Source: Pirellulales bacterium (GTDB lineage: Bacteria > Planctomycetota > Planctomycetia > Pirellulales > JADZDJ01). Taken from it: a DNA stretch of 39,519 nt. The position numbers were made by a program, and so were the translations under genes. The stretch's first letter is position 1; each line of letters begins with the position of its first letter. The notes under the pieces were generated by a model. The model saw only the letters and a list, made by a program, of their open reading frames with translations. It did not search any database and was not told where the DNA came from. Below, one piece after another: positions 15,857-24,708 of this stretch. Where the stretch lies: NCBI GenBank assembly GCA_020851115.1, contig JADZDJ010000048.1, positions 1 to 39,519 of the forward strand, in the 5' to 3' direction.

Positions 15857-18472
15857 ATGAAAACCGACGAAATCCGCGAAAAGTATCTTGCGTTTTTTGA
15901 ATCAAAGGGCTGCACTCGCCGACCGAGCGATGTGCTGGTGCCGCGGTGGGATCCTTCGGTACTCTTTACCCCGGCGGGGATGAATCAATTCAAGGATCAT
16001 TTTCTCGGTAAATGCAAGCTGGAATTCACGCGGGCGACGACCTGCCAAAAGTGTCTGCGAACCGGCGACATCGATAACGTTGGCCGCACGGCCTTTCATC
16101 ACACGTTTTTCGAAATGCTTGGTAATTTCAGCTTCGGAGACTATTTCAAGCGAGAAGCGATTCACTGGGCGTGGGAATTTTTAACCAGCAAAAAATGGAT
16201 GGCCATCGCGCCCGAGCGGCTTTCGGTGTCGGTCTATCTCGATGACGATGAAGCTCACAACATTTGGCACGACGAAATCAAAATTCCCGCCGACCGCATC
16301 CAACGAATGGGCGAAGACGATAATTTCTGGCCCGCCGGTGCTCCGAGCAAAGGCCCCGACGGCGTCTGTGGCCCATGTAGCGAGATTTTCTATCACGTTC
16401 CCGGCGGTGGAGAAGTCGAAATTTGGAATCTGGTGTTCACCCAGTTTAATCGCGTCGGTAATCAGCCGGACAATCTACGGCCGCTACCGAGCAGAAACAT
16501 CGACACGGGCATGGGGCTAGAGCGAATGGCCGCGACCATGCAGGGAGTGGATACCAACTTTCATATCGACATCTTGCGCCCGCTTGTCGAAGCCGCGGGC
16601 CAAGTTTGCGGCCTACGGTACGACCCGAGCAGCGACAATGGCCGCAGGCTGCGGCGTATCGCCGACCATGTCCGCGCATGCAGCTTTGCGATTCACGAAA
16701 CAGTGATACCCGGACCCAAGAAACAGGGGTATGTGATTAAACGCCTGCTTCGTCGTGCAGTGCTGGATGCCCATCAAATGGGCGTCAAGGAAGCTTGCTT
16801 GCACCAATTGGTCAGCAAAGTCGCCGAATTGATGAAGGCGGTTTATCCAGAACTTAAATCCACGACGGATCGAGTCGCGAATGTAATCCGCGCCGAATCG
16901 GAAAACTTTCTCAATACGATCGATTCGGGCCTCAGCCGGATCGAGAAGCTATTGGCGTCGATGAACAGCGAGTCGCGTTCGCTGATTTCCGGTCGCGATG
17001 CGGCCGATCTCTACACCACTCACGGCTTTCCGCCGGAACTGTTAGAACAAATCGGCGCAGAGCATAACGTGCAACTCGACTGGGCTGGCTTCCGAGATGC
17101 CATGCTTGAACATGGTCGAGCGTCGGGGCCGATTGAGCCTGGCGATGTTTTCACTCATCGCCCCGTAGATAGCCTGGCTAAAGCGATGGAACCAACGGAG
17201 TTCCTGGGCTACGAGACGACGACATCGCCGGCCAAGATTGTCGGCATCATCGCACAAGACCATTTGTGCGAAGTCTTGCAAGAAATTGGTCACGAGCATC
17301 CGATCACTGTTGTTCTGGATCAAACGCCCTTCTACGGCGAGTCTGGCGGCCAGGTCGGCGATACCGGCGAAATCTCGGGTCAAGGAATACGATTTGACGT
17401 CATCGACACCCAAAAAGAAAAGGGCTTTATCCTGCACCGCGGACACTTGCGCGACGGCACGCTCAAACTCGGCCAAGCGGTGAACGCGACTGTGAATACT
17501 TTCCGCCGCGACGGTATCCGCCGCGCTCACTCCGCGACACATATCTTGCACTATGCTCTGCAAAAACATTTGGGAAAGCACGCCCAACAGCAAGGTTCGA
17601 AGGTGGATGACGATTGGCTACGGTTCGATTTCGCGAACCCTTCGTCGGTCGACCGTGAAACGCTGGACAAAATTGAAGAAGACGTCAACGACCGCGTACT
17701 GGCGGCAGAAACGGTCAGTTGGAAGCACTTGCCAATCGCCGAAGCCCGGCAATCGGGCGCCATGATGCTCTTCGGCGAAAAATACCCCGATGTCGTCCGG
17801 ATGGTTAACATGGGTGGCTTTAGTAAGGAACTTTGCGGCGGCACGCATGTGAGCAGCACCGGTCAAATCGGCTTGTTCCGAATCACGAGCGAAGAGAGTG
17901 TTTCGGCCGGCACGCGTAGAATCGTCGCTTTAACCGGCCGCGCAGCACTTCAACAAGCGCGAAAGGACCAAGCCGAACTTGGAGAAATTGCCACGGCCTT
18001 GCGAGTTCCCGCCAGCGAAATTCCCAGGCGGGTTGCCGCCCTTGCAAAGGAAGTTCGCGAGTTGAAAAAACAGGTTGCACATGGCCCAAGAGGAGCCGGC
18101 ATTACCCCGCAAAAACTGATCGAAGAATCGACGGAAGTCCGTGGAGCGACCGTCATCATTGCCGACGTTCCCGGCGTTGAAGCTGGCGGCATGCGCGAGC
18201 TGATCGACCAGGTGCGGCGAAAATCCAGTCCTGCCGCAATCTTGCTGGCTAGCGCCGCAGACGAGAAGGTCACAATCGTCGCAGGCCTGACGCGCGATCT
18301 GGTCGATCGCGGGCTTAGCGCTGGCGAGTGGATCAAGCCGGTCGCTGAAGCTGTCGGAGGCAAGGGTGGCGGCAAGCCCGAGATGGCTCAAGCGGGTGGC
18401 AAGCTCACCGACCAAATGCCCGCGGCCCTCGCGGCCGCCAAGACTAGGATTGAAAAGTTGCTGACAAAATAG
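15857..18472 (+). CDS. alaS: Alanine-tRNA ligase
   Basis: Alanyl-tRNA synthetase of 871 residues, full family length, which charges tRNA-Ala and clears mischarged Ser/Gly. The class II catalytic core starts at MKTDEIREKYLAFFESKGC and includes LFTPAGMNQFKDHFLG, the motif-2 region TCQKCLRTGDIDNVGRT and GLERMAA. The editing domain has H558-x3-H562 (HSATHILH) and C660-x3-H664 (CGGTHV), the zinc site. The C-terminal DHHA1 part ends with GGKGGGKPEMAQAGG. The ATG at 15857 matches the family N-terminus; the frame is open 23 codons further upstream, and no ribosome-binding site is strong. It stands alone in this region; recX or recA, the usual neighbours in other phyla, are absent. Confidence 0.98.
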   Translation: MKTDEIREKYLAFFESKGCTRRPSDVLVPRWDPSVLFTPAGMNQFKDHFLGKCKLEFTRATTCQKCLRTGDIDNVGRTAFHHTFFEMLGNFSFGDYFKREAIHWAWEFLTSKKWMAIAPERLSVSVYLDDDEAHNIWHDEIKIPADRIQRMGEDDNFWPAGAPSKGPDGVCGPCSEIFYHVPGGGEVEIWNLVFTQFNRVGNQPDNLRPLPSRNIDTGMGLERMAATMQGVDTNFHIDILRPLVEAAGQVCGLRYDPSSDNGRRLRRIADHVRACSFAIHETVIPGPKKQGYVIKRLLRRAVLDAHQMGVKEACLHQLVSKVAELMKAVYPELKSTTDRVANVIRAESENFLNTIDSGLSRIEKLLASMNSESRSLISGRDAADLYTTHGFPPELLEQIGAEHNVQLDWAGFRDAMLEHGRASGPIEPGDVFTHRPVDSLAKAMEPTEFLGYETTTSPAKIVGIIAQDHLCEVLQEIGHEHPITVVLDQTPFYGESGGQVGDTGEISGQGIRFDVIDTQKEKGFILHRGHLRDGTLKLGQAVNATVNTFRRDGIRRAHSATHILHYALQKHLGKHAQQQGSKVDDDWLRFDFANPSSVDRETLDKIEEDVNDRVLAAETVSWKHLPIAEARQSGAMMLFGEKYPDVVRMVNMGGFSKELCGGTHVSSTGQIGLFRITSEESVSAGTRRIVALTGRAALQQARKDQAELGEIATALRVPASEIPRRVAALAKEVRELKKQVAHGPRGAGITPQKLIEESTEVRGATVIIADVPGVEAGGMRELIDQVRRKSSPAAILLASAADEKVTIVAGLTRDLVDRGLSAGEWIKPVAEAVGGKGGGKPEMAQAGGKLTDQMPAALAAAKTRIEKLLTK

Positions 18473-18720
18473 TCTTACTCCACCGAAACCTTTCAGCTTG
18501 TGCGGTGTTTCTTTATTCGGTGCTAATCGATCAATGGATCAACTGTCGGCAGCGAATAATCTTACCATCAACGTGCCAACTGCCAGCAATTGACGGCTTT
18601 GCTCGTCAAAGCACGATTGGATGATTTGCTGTGGTACTTTCTGGTTGTTGATCTGCGCCGACAGCGGTCAGTCGGACGAATGTAGCAACACCGTAATTTA
18701 CCCTGATCGGGAGATGGCTG

Positions 18721-19242
18721 ATGAATCGCGCACACCGAGCCGGTTTTACCATGATCGAACTCCTCATTGTCATCGCGATTGTCGGAATGTTGCTTGGCCT
18801 TTTACTTCCAGCGGTGCAACGGGCCAGGGCATCGGCGCGGAGAATTCAATGTGCGTCTCAGTTGAAACAAGTCGCTCTTGCGCTCGACAACTACATGAGT
18901 GCGCTGGGAACGCACGGCAAGTATCCCGAAGCGGCAATCTTACCCAGTGTGACTCCCGGCAAGCCTACCATCGCGAAAGTCTTAGGGCGTTATATTGAAG
19001 AAAGTCAGGCTGTCTTTCATTGTCCCGACGACGACCGCTACTTCCCTGCCGAAGGTCTCAGTTATGAATACGCCAATAACACGCTGGCCGGCTACACGCG
19101 CCCACAGGTGTTGCGTACCGCAGAGAAGTCGCCGCGAAAGAGTTCGACCGTGCCGGTGGCCTACGACTACGAATCGTTCCACGGCCCCGAAGGATCAGCA
19201 GGCGCTCGGAATATCGTGTTTCTCGATTGCCACGTGGAATGA
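18721..19242 (+). CDS. Pseudopilin-like protein (DUF1559 / type II secretion type)
   Basis: A 173-residue protein with a type IV prepilin N-terminus: short basic leader, cleavage after G8, then [20 protein letters not shown] with E5 of the mature protein in place, and a hydrophobic helix to about residue 32. It continues with [28 protein letters not shown], which is typical of the large planctomycete DUF1559 family, and ends with [10 protein letters not shown]. The usual C-terminal H-x9-DG motif is here reduced to that FLDCHVE end. It is probably processed by a prepilin peptidase and placed in the envelope. The ATG at 18721 has GGGAG about 8 bases upstream. Confidence 0.85.
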   Translation: MNRAHRAGFTMIELLIVIAIVGMLLGLLLPAVQRARASARRIQCASQLKQVALALDNYMSALGTHGKYPEAAILPSVTPGKPTIAKVLGRYIEESQAVFHCPDDDRYFPAEGLSYEYANNTLAGYTRPQVLRTAEKSPRKSSTVPVAYDYESFHGPEGSAGARNIVFLDCHVE

Positions 19243-19345
19243 ATGTAGACAACTCTGTCGCGCAGGCAGTTGCGTTCGTATCCGTAAGCCCCGCTGCTTC
19301 CGTGAATGCCCACTGGGTTAACGCCAATAAAATGGAGTAACAAAC

Positions 19346-19936
19346 ATGTGGAAGCAACGTACAATCGGGGGCGTTGCCGCCGCTGCCGTCATTCTGATTT
19401 TGGTTTGGTGGTTCGGCTGGCTGGGCGAAGATCCGGCGCTTGCCGAAGTCGAGGCGTTGCAAGTCAAATTGACGGACCCCAACCTTGCCGAAGCGGAATC
19501 TCGCGCGCTGATGGATCAGTTGCGCAGCAAAATGGCGACACTTACCGATGACACTCGGCGTGCGGCATGGCAGAGCGGCCGCGCCATGTTTGAACAGCGA
19601 GAGATGTCGCGAATCGACCGACTATTGACGCTTCAGGGCCAAGAGCAAACCAAGGCGCTTGACGACGAAATCAACCGCATGGAACGCCGTCGCGCCGAAT
19701 GGCAGCAGCGGGCTGCTCAAGGCCAAGCGGGCGGGCAGCGGGGCGATCAAACTCGCGGTCAAGGAGGTCTACGAAGCCGAGGTTCGCAATCCGACGAGCA
19801 GCGGATTGCGCGGCTACGAAACCGCCTCGATCATTCCATGCCCGAACAGCGAGCCAAGCGAGCAGAATTTGTGCGGCTGATTAACCAGCGCCGCATCCAA
19901 CGAGGACTGCCACCAATGCGCATCGGCCGCGGATAA
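19346..19936 (+). CDS. Membrane-anchored protein of unknown function
   Basis: I do not recognise a named family. The 196-residue protein has one N-terminal membrane helix (about 8-27, ILILVWWFGWLG) and an outside part rich in charged helices (30-125, coiled-coil-like, with many Arg, Glu and Gln), then a Gly/Gln/Arg-rich linker (about 124-150) and a basic C-terminus ending in PPMRIGRG. Similar short anchored proteins occur next to pseudopilin genes in planctomycetes. It follows the pseudopilin gene by 103 bases, so they may be co-transcribed. The ATG at 19346 has GGAG 9 bases upstream (AAATGGAGTAACAAAC). Confidence 0.7.
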   Translation: MWKQRTIGGVAAAAVILILVWWFGWLGEDPALAEVEALQVKLTDPNLAEAESRALMDQLRSKMATLTDDTRRAAWQSGRAMFEQREMSRIDRLLTLQGQEQTKALDDEINRMERRRAEWQQRAAQGQAGGQRGDQTRGQGGLRSRGSQSDEQRIARLRNRLDHSMPEQRAKRAEFVRLINQRRIQRGLPPMRIGRG

Positions 19937-20056
19937 TCATCGTCACGCGCCGAGCGAGCGCCTGCGGTAGCGCGGCAAGCACCTACCCCTCGCACGGAAG
20001 CGACGACTGCCAGAGCATGACCGAGCGGCCACCCGACGACCAATTCCGACCTGCGG

Positions 20057-21034
20057 TTAGGTCGATCGCTGTTTGCGCTTCTGCGGCTTGATGCCGGCCG
20101 CGCGAACTGCTTGCTTCCACGAACCGAACCGCTGCTCGGCCACAGCGAGGAGTTCATCGGCTTGCCCGTCCAAATGGCGCGTAAGCGATCGCGGTTCAAG
20201 CGAGGCCCCGCCGACGTGGAGCGTCCGAATCGTACGCAAGATAGTGCCGTGGGTCCATTTTCGGGAACGCCGATTCTTGAGTTGAATATATGGGATCCCT
20301 GCTGCCTCGAGCGCCGCGACAGGCCCGCCAAAGTATCGATGACAGCTATCGTACAGCCGAGAGTCGCGCAGCCGAATATCAGTCGTGCTGCGAAGCGGCT
20401 TCTTCCGATGCAATCGCCGAATTCGTTCCAACACTTTTTCAGGGGTCCATGCTTCCGTCAACTCGATCACACGGATTTTGGCGTAATCGATTCCCGCCGC
20501 TTCGACGCCCGCGCGGTAGGAGCCAAAATATTTCTTGATGTTGGCGTGAACCGCCGATTCCTCGCGATAAATCGTCCAAGGCGAAAGATCTTCATCGTGC
20601 TCTTGTTTGTAGATCAGATAGTCGATCATATACTCCCGCGACCAAACCGGCTCCCAGTGCGGCGCGCGACGGAGCGAGCCGGTTCGCTCGGCCCGCACCT
20701 CGTCGGCCGCCGTCTCTTCGTTGGGGAATTTACGCAGATACTGCTGTTTCGACAGGTTGTGCCGCGACCTCAAATGGGCGTCGAGCGTCAACAGCTTCGT
20801 CCCACAAATCGCGCAAACGCAATGATCGAGCAATTCGACCTTAATCTTGCCGTACGATATGCCTGCTGCTTGTAGCGCCTTACGCCAGCCGCGGAAATGC
20901 TTGAGCGACATCACCTCGGCAAGTAGCTTCGGGTGATGGCGCTTCATTGCGGAAATATTCAATGGCTGTCGCTGGCGGAATAGCTCGCGAATGCGATTGA
21001 CAATACGTTTCTGCGCCGGCGTGAATCCTTTCAT
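20057..21034 (-). CDS. Homing-endonuclease-associated repeat protein with MucR-like zinc finger
   Basis: A 325-residue protein with four copies of the roughly 60-residue homing-endonuclease-associated repeat (HER): about 5-64, 129-187, 195-252 and 259-318. Each repeat runs W-x-(10)-I-x-x-L-h...S...YFG-x-W-x-x-A-(V/L)-x-A-A-G-I-x-Y. Between the first and second copies lies a C2H2 zinc finger, C74-x2-C77-x9-H87-x4-H92, followed by NLSKQQYLRKFP, which resembles the ROS/MucR finger. There is no HNH or LAGLIDADG motif. Both parts point to DNA binding. The ATG at 21034 overlaps the TGA of the preceding HER gene (ATGA) with AGGAAA just upstream, so the two proteins are made together. Whether it regulates, guides or protects DNA is not known. 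Confidence 0.8.
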   Translation of the reverse strand: MKGFTPAQKRIVNRIRELFRQRQPLNISAMKRHHPKLLAEVMSLKHFRGWRKALQAAGISYGKIKVELLDHCVCAICGTKLLTLDAHLRSRHNLSKQQYLRKFPNEETAADEVRAERTGSLRRAPHWEPVWSREYMIDYLIYKQEHDEDLSPWTIYREESAVHANIKKYFGSYRAGVEAAGIDYAKIRVIELTEAWTPEKVLERIRRLHRKKPLRSTTDIRLRDSRLYDSCHRYFGGPVAALEAAGIPYIQLKNRRSRKWTHGTILRTIRTLHVGGASLEPRSLTRHLDGQADELLAVAEQRFGSWKQAVRAAGIKPQKRKQRST

Positions 21035-21972
21035 TTTCCTTTCCTCGCTCGATGAATAGCTTCGTCCCAGGTTCCAAAATGGTGAATTGCTGCCCGAAAC
21101 AGTGAGGGGGCATGCTCTCGAATATGTTTTTGCGAATGCCCTCCGAGAACGACTCGTTCGCGCAATGCCCGAACCGCCTTCGTCTTGGTCCATCCGACCA
21201 GTCCACCACGAATCATGTTATAGTCGATTCCGGCTTTTTCCACGGCCGCCTTCCAAGTGCCGAAGTATCGGCGGCCCGCCGCATGCAGTGGCAATGCCTC
21301 GCGGAGCATCAAATCGGTATTCAAAAACTTACCCTGCTCGAAGCGGCGGCGAATCTCCTTTAATACCCGCTGCCGTGGCCAACGAGCGTCGCGATTGCGA
21401 ACGGTTCGGGGATTCAATCCCGCCTCGCGCAGAGCATTGCCCCAGGTACGAAAATGATGGAGCGTCGCATAGCAGAAGCGGTGCATTTCAGGTTCCTTGC
21501 GCAGCATTTCCGTTCGCCGCAAAGTCTTGCCTGCCGCGTGGCGGCGTTTGATTTCCGCCGTAATATGCGCGCGCGTCCAGCGATAGGGATGCTCGTTGAG
21601 CATTTCTTGGTAATCGATGCCGGCCGCTTCAAGCGCCGCCAAGCCGCTGCCGTAATGGCGCAGGCAGGCGTCGTACAGCTTGGTAAATTTCTTAGCCAGC
21701 GAGCGAATATCAGGAAACTGCCGCCGCCGATGAAGGTCGCGTAGCTGGCTCAGGATTTCCTGATTCGACCAGCGGTGAATTCGCGAAATCTTGTCGTAAT
21801 CGAGGCCGGCAGCAGTCACAGCTTGCTTCCAGGTGCCGAAGTGCTTCTTGGCATGGGCCAGCAATCGGCCGTTCGCGGTACGAATCGCCGAATAGTTAAG
21901 TTTCTTTCCCGTGCGGTGCAGGCGTCCGATCGCTCGGAGAATGTCAGTCTTAGTTTGGAATTCGTGCGCCAT
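21031..21972 (-). CDS. Tandem homing-endonuclease-associated repeat protein
   Basis: A 313-residue, strongly basic protein that is nothing but five HER copies, about 8-62, 67-124, 131-190, 197-254 and 260-308, with conserved Trp at 68, 132, 198 and 261 starting copies two to five. Each copy ends in a block such as KKHFGTWKQAVTAAGLDYDK or RRYFGTWKAAVEKAGIDY. HER modules are known as accessory DNA-contacting parts of HNH homing endonucleases; here no nuclease domain is attached. No signal peptide or membrane helix is present. It is the first gene of a two-gene operon overlapping by ATGA. The ATG at 21972 lacks a clear ribosome-binding site, and a 6-bp dyad lies 7-23 bases upstream. Confidence 0.8.
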   Translation of the reverse strand: MAHEFQTKTDILRAIGRLHRTGKKLNYSAIRTANGRLLAHAKKHFGTWKQAVTAAGLDYDKISRIHRWSNQEILSQLRDLHRRRQFPDIRSLAKKFTKLYDACLRHYGSGLAALEAAGIDYQEMLNEHPYRWTRAHITAEIKRRHAAGKTLRRTEMLRKEPEMHRFCYATLHHFRTWGNALREAGLNPRTVRNRDARWPRQRVLKEIRRRFEQGKFLNTDLMLREALPLHAAGRRYFGTWKAAVEKAGIDYNMIRGGLVGWTKTKAVRALRERVVLGGHSQKHIREHAPSLFRAAIHHFGTWDEAIHRARKGK

Positions 21973-21978
21973 GGATAA

Positions 21979-21995
21979 TTGGTTCAGCCAACCAA
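21979..21995. promoter_or_regulatory. Perfect dyad TTGGTT-CAGCC-AACCAA before the HER operon
   Basis: A 6-bp inverted repeat with a 5-base spacer sits 7-23 bases upstream of the start codon at 21972, where an operator or a structure over the ribosome-binding site would act. The remaining 260 bases up to 22259 hold no recognised gene. Autoregulation by the HER proteins is inference only. Confidence 0.35.
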
Positions 21996-22259
21996 CGCAG
22001 AATCACAGCGATTGGCGAATGTTGGGAGGCAATGAAATACAGAAGCATCCATTCGAGGCCCCGAAGCAGTTCTCTAGAAATGTAGCACTTCTCTGGGCGA
22101 TGACAAAGGGCCGACCAACTGTCGCCGAACGACCTTGCTCGCCGGCGATCAAAATCGGCGAAAAGATGGGCGACATACGGCTTCTTCATCGATCGACGAA
22201 CTCTCCTCACCCCCCCTAAAGTTGCGGCTTGAATTTGTGCGCACGTGAATCGGTTGGCG

Positions 22260-22637
22260 TCAATTTTTCATTGCAGGTTGAGTTTCCGGCAATTCCCCGG
22301 TTTCTTCGCTAAAAATATCCGCATCGCGATGCCACAGCACAGCAAACACGCCAGCAATGACCAAACAGGCCCATTGATAGCCGGTCAGTCCTGCCCACAG
22401 TTGAGGTTCTGGCCGAATCATTTCCGTTAAGAATCGGTAGCCAGCATATGCGAGAATATACAGCTTGATGAGCTGCCCAGGAAAGATGTGCTTTCGCCAG
22501 AACACAAACAGCACAACCGCGACGGTCGCGTGGAAGATCGACTCATAAATCTGCGTCGGATGCCGCGGCTGTTGATTGCGCCACATTCGGGGCAGCGAGG
22601 GTGTCGAAATCGCGCCCGATAAGCAAGCGTCTTCCAC
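22260..22637 (-). pseudogene. lgt: C-terminal fragment of prolipoprotein diacylglyceryl transferase
   Basis: The 125 residues match the C-terminal half of Lgt: RHPTQIYESIFHA (the HPTQxYE hallmark), then helices around VAVVLFVFWRK, YILAYAGYRFLTEMIRPEP and LTGYQWACLVIAGVFAVLW. Lgt transfers diacylglyceryl from phosphatidylglycerol to lipobox cysteines and normally has about 260-300 residues and seven helices. The first four or so helices, including the N-terminal catalytic HGG-type region, are missing, and the upstream gene ends only 23 bases before the GTG used here. It is most likely a decayed duplicate; an intact lgt should exist elsewhere. A planctomycete short Lgt-like protein cannot be excluded. 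Confidence 0.6.
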
Positions 22638-22660
22638 ACGCCCCGAGGGAGAATTTCCAT

Positions 22661-23998
22661 CTACTCCGCGTTAATTTGCACTTCGGCTTTTCCTCGATTG
22701 TCGCTCAGCAATCCAGCAGAATCGTTGATTCGCAAGTACAAAGTTCCCGATTCCGCCGGTACAACAGTGGCTTCTGCTCCCACAATAGCCGGCTTCAAAA
22801 ATGCGCTGCTGCCGTTGAAAGCGCGATCCGGATGAACGACCGCCAACAACTGCCCTAGAGGACGGCCGCGTACGTACCGAATTGAAACCCCCGGCGGCTC
22901 GCTGATCCAAGGTGGCGCCTCGTTGGCAACTTGATACTGTCCCGCGGCAGTCAGCGTATATTTCTTGCCCGCCTCGAGCCGCAGGCCGCTATTCTGCCAA
23001 CCACGATCTGCTTCGACGGTCGCTTTGCCGGCGTCGTCTGGCATCGGCTTTCCGGGCTTCCAGTCGAGAAAGCTGCGGCTGAAATCATAGCCGTGATCAA
23101 TATCGGCGACAAATATCTGCCACTCTTCACAAATTCGGTCGAAGTCGCGGCCAAAGATTCTCTTCAACTCCTCGTTGAAATCGCGATCACCGGGCAACAG
23201 TTTCACCAATCTGCGAAAGCGGTCGCGATAATTGGGATGGCCGTCGAGAAATGCCACGGCAGCCCATGACCAAGCGTAAGGCTCGTTTACCAAATAAGCT
23301 TTGCTATCGTATGCCATCACGTCGCCGAATCGGCGCGCGCAGGCATGGGCGAAATCGGCTTGTACGATTTCGATGCGACCGAGCTTGGGTACTTCTTGCG
23401 GATCGAGCGGAAAATACGGCAACTCAAGTTTTCCGTTTTTCCATCGATGCGTGCCCAGAAACTCCGCCATTCCTTCGACGTACCACGGCGGAGCATGATT
23501 GCCAAGCAGTGTGAACATAAAGCCGTGAACGCCTTCATGCAGTAACAAGTGGCGGCGATAATACGGGCTAGTTTGATTGTTGAGCCAGCACTCGAGGTTT
23601 TTTGTGTAACCGTTGTAAAACTTCGGCAAGTCAGCCGGAAGCAGACCAGACGCCACAAATCGCTCCCGGTTGTCAATCAGCGAGGCTCGCATCCGCCAGT
23701 CGGGAAGATTTTTTGCGTCGAGTTTGAAATATTTGCACCACAACTCCAAGGCCGCGTCGAAGAGCGCCGGCAATTCATCCACCTCTGGGGCAGGCGTCAA
23801 ATCGGTATAAAGCACCAACCGCCGACCTTCGAGTTTGCGAATCCCTATCTCGCGCACGCGGGATTCGTCGATCTTGGTCCAAGGAAAGAGCTGCTGAGCG
23901 GACTGCTGCGACCGTGCTTGTTGTGCGAAAGCGCATGGCAGCGCTACCCCCAAGAGGATTGGCAAAAACACGATTGCAGAGAAGAACCGTTTGCGCAT
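22661..23998 (-). CDS. Secreted HExxH metallopeptidase-like protein with PA-IL lectin-like tail
   Basis: A 445-residue exported protein. A signal peptide (MRKRFFSAIVFLPILLGVAL, cleavage near AFA-Q) is followed by a gluzincin-like domain with HEGVH (154-158) and the acidic ligand in WYVEGMAEFLG (near 175), as in DUF1570-type planctomycete proteins. From about residue 325 comes a beta-rich tail: GWQNSGLRLEAGKKYTL, PLGQLLAVV and GTLYLRINDSAGLLSDNRG, which resembles PA-IL (LecA)-type lectin domains, where the ND-x-x...DN part binds calcium and sugar. This suggests a protease that binds a glycan. The ATG at 23998 has AGAGG just upstream; the frame opens at a TTG at 24022. Confidence 0.75.
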   Translation of the reverse strand: MRKRFFSAIVFLPILLGVALPCAFAQQARSQQSAQQLFPWTKIDESRVREIGIRKLEGRRLVLYTDLTPAPEVDELPALFDAALELWCKYFKLDAKNLPDWRMRASLIDNRERFVASGLLPADLPKFYNGYTKNLECWLNNQTSPYYRRHLLLHEGVHGFMFTLLGNHAPPWYVEGMAEFLGTHRWKNGKLELPYFPLDPQEVPKLGRIEIVQADFAHACARRFGDVMAYDSKAYLVNEPYAWSWAAVAFLDGHPNYRDRFRRLVKLLPGDRDFNEELKRIFGRDFDRICEEWQIFVADIDHGYDFSRSFLDWKPGKPMPDDAGKATVEADRGWQNSGLRLEAGKKYTLTAAGQYQVANEAPPWISEPPGVSIRYVRGRPLGQLLAVVHPDRAFNGSSAFLKPAIVGAEATVVPAESGTLYLRINDSAGLLSDNRGKAEVQINAE

Positions 23999-24708
23999 GC
24001 GACCTCTTCTGTTCTGGAGCAAGCCACATTTTATTGTAGTCGAGAAATTTTCGTTTGCCGAGCTTCGTCGTTTCGGAGTTGTGTCTTAAAGTTGGGCGGT
24101 AGGGTCTTTTTCACCGCGGAGAAGTCGATCAACTCCGGATCGTGAGAATCCGCGAAGCACTTGGCAAACGCGGCGATGATGGCGCTGCACGCCTCCGCCT
24201 CTCACTGCAGCAATCCGCCCGCTTCGCAAGTATTCGTGTTCCCGTCGTCCCTAAGCCAATCCTGGCAGAGTCATTCATCCCAGAGTCTCGGTCGGGTTCC
24301 GGAGTGCGGCTTCGCCGGATCGTGGCGGTTGGAAATTGCGAGCTTCGATCATTCTCTTGCCCAGCCGCGCATCAGAAAATCCATGAATCCAATGTCCGCT
24401 TCCCGCTTCAAATCACCTTCGAACTTCTGGCGAGAAACCAAGTCCTATGGCTAATCGATTCGTCGATCTCGACAAACATGGCAAATTCTCCAAATCGGCG
24501 GGACGAGTCAGGGCCGTTTTCAACGTAACTTCCGCGCAACGACTCCCCGAAAGCTGGATAATCGTAAGCGACTCGGCAATAATAACAGGTACAGCCAGTC
24601 GGCGGCCTCCGTGAGCCGAGCGGAGTGGCAGGCAACTCGAAATCCAAGAATTCAGGGCGCGCTCGGCTCGCGACGCCTATTGGACGAACAGCAGAAGGGA
24701 TCCTACGC
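23999..24708. other. Divergent intergenic region without recognised gene
   Basis: About 700 bases between the divergent metallopeptidase-like and MoxR genes. Several overlapping frames on both strands (for example minus strand 24408-24770) have no ribosome-binding site and no recognisable family. No terminator, hairpin or tandem repeat was clear. It must contain the promoters of both flanking genes. Confidence 0.4.

Noticed and set aside
18485..18517. Possible terminator after alaS (GAAAC...GTTTC then TTTATT)
   Set aside because: The stem is only 5 A/T-rich pairs with a 17-base loop, too weak to call.
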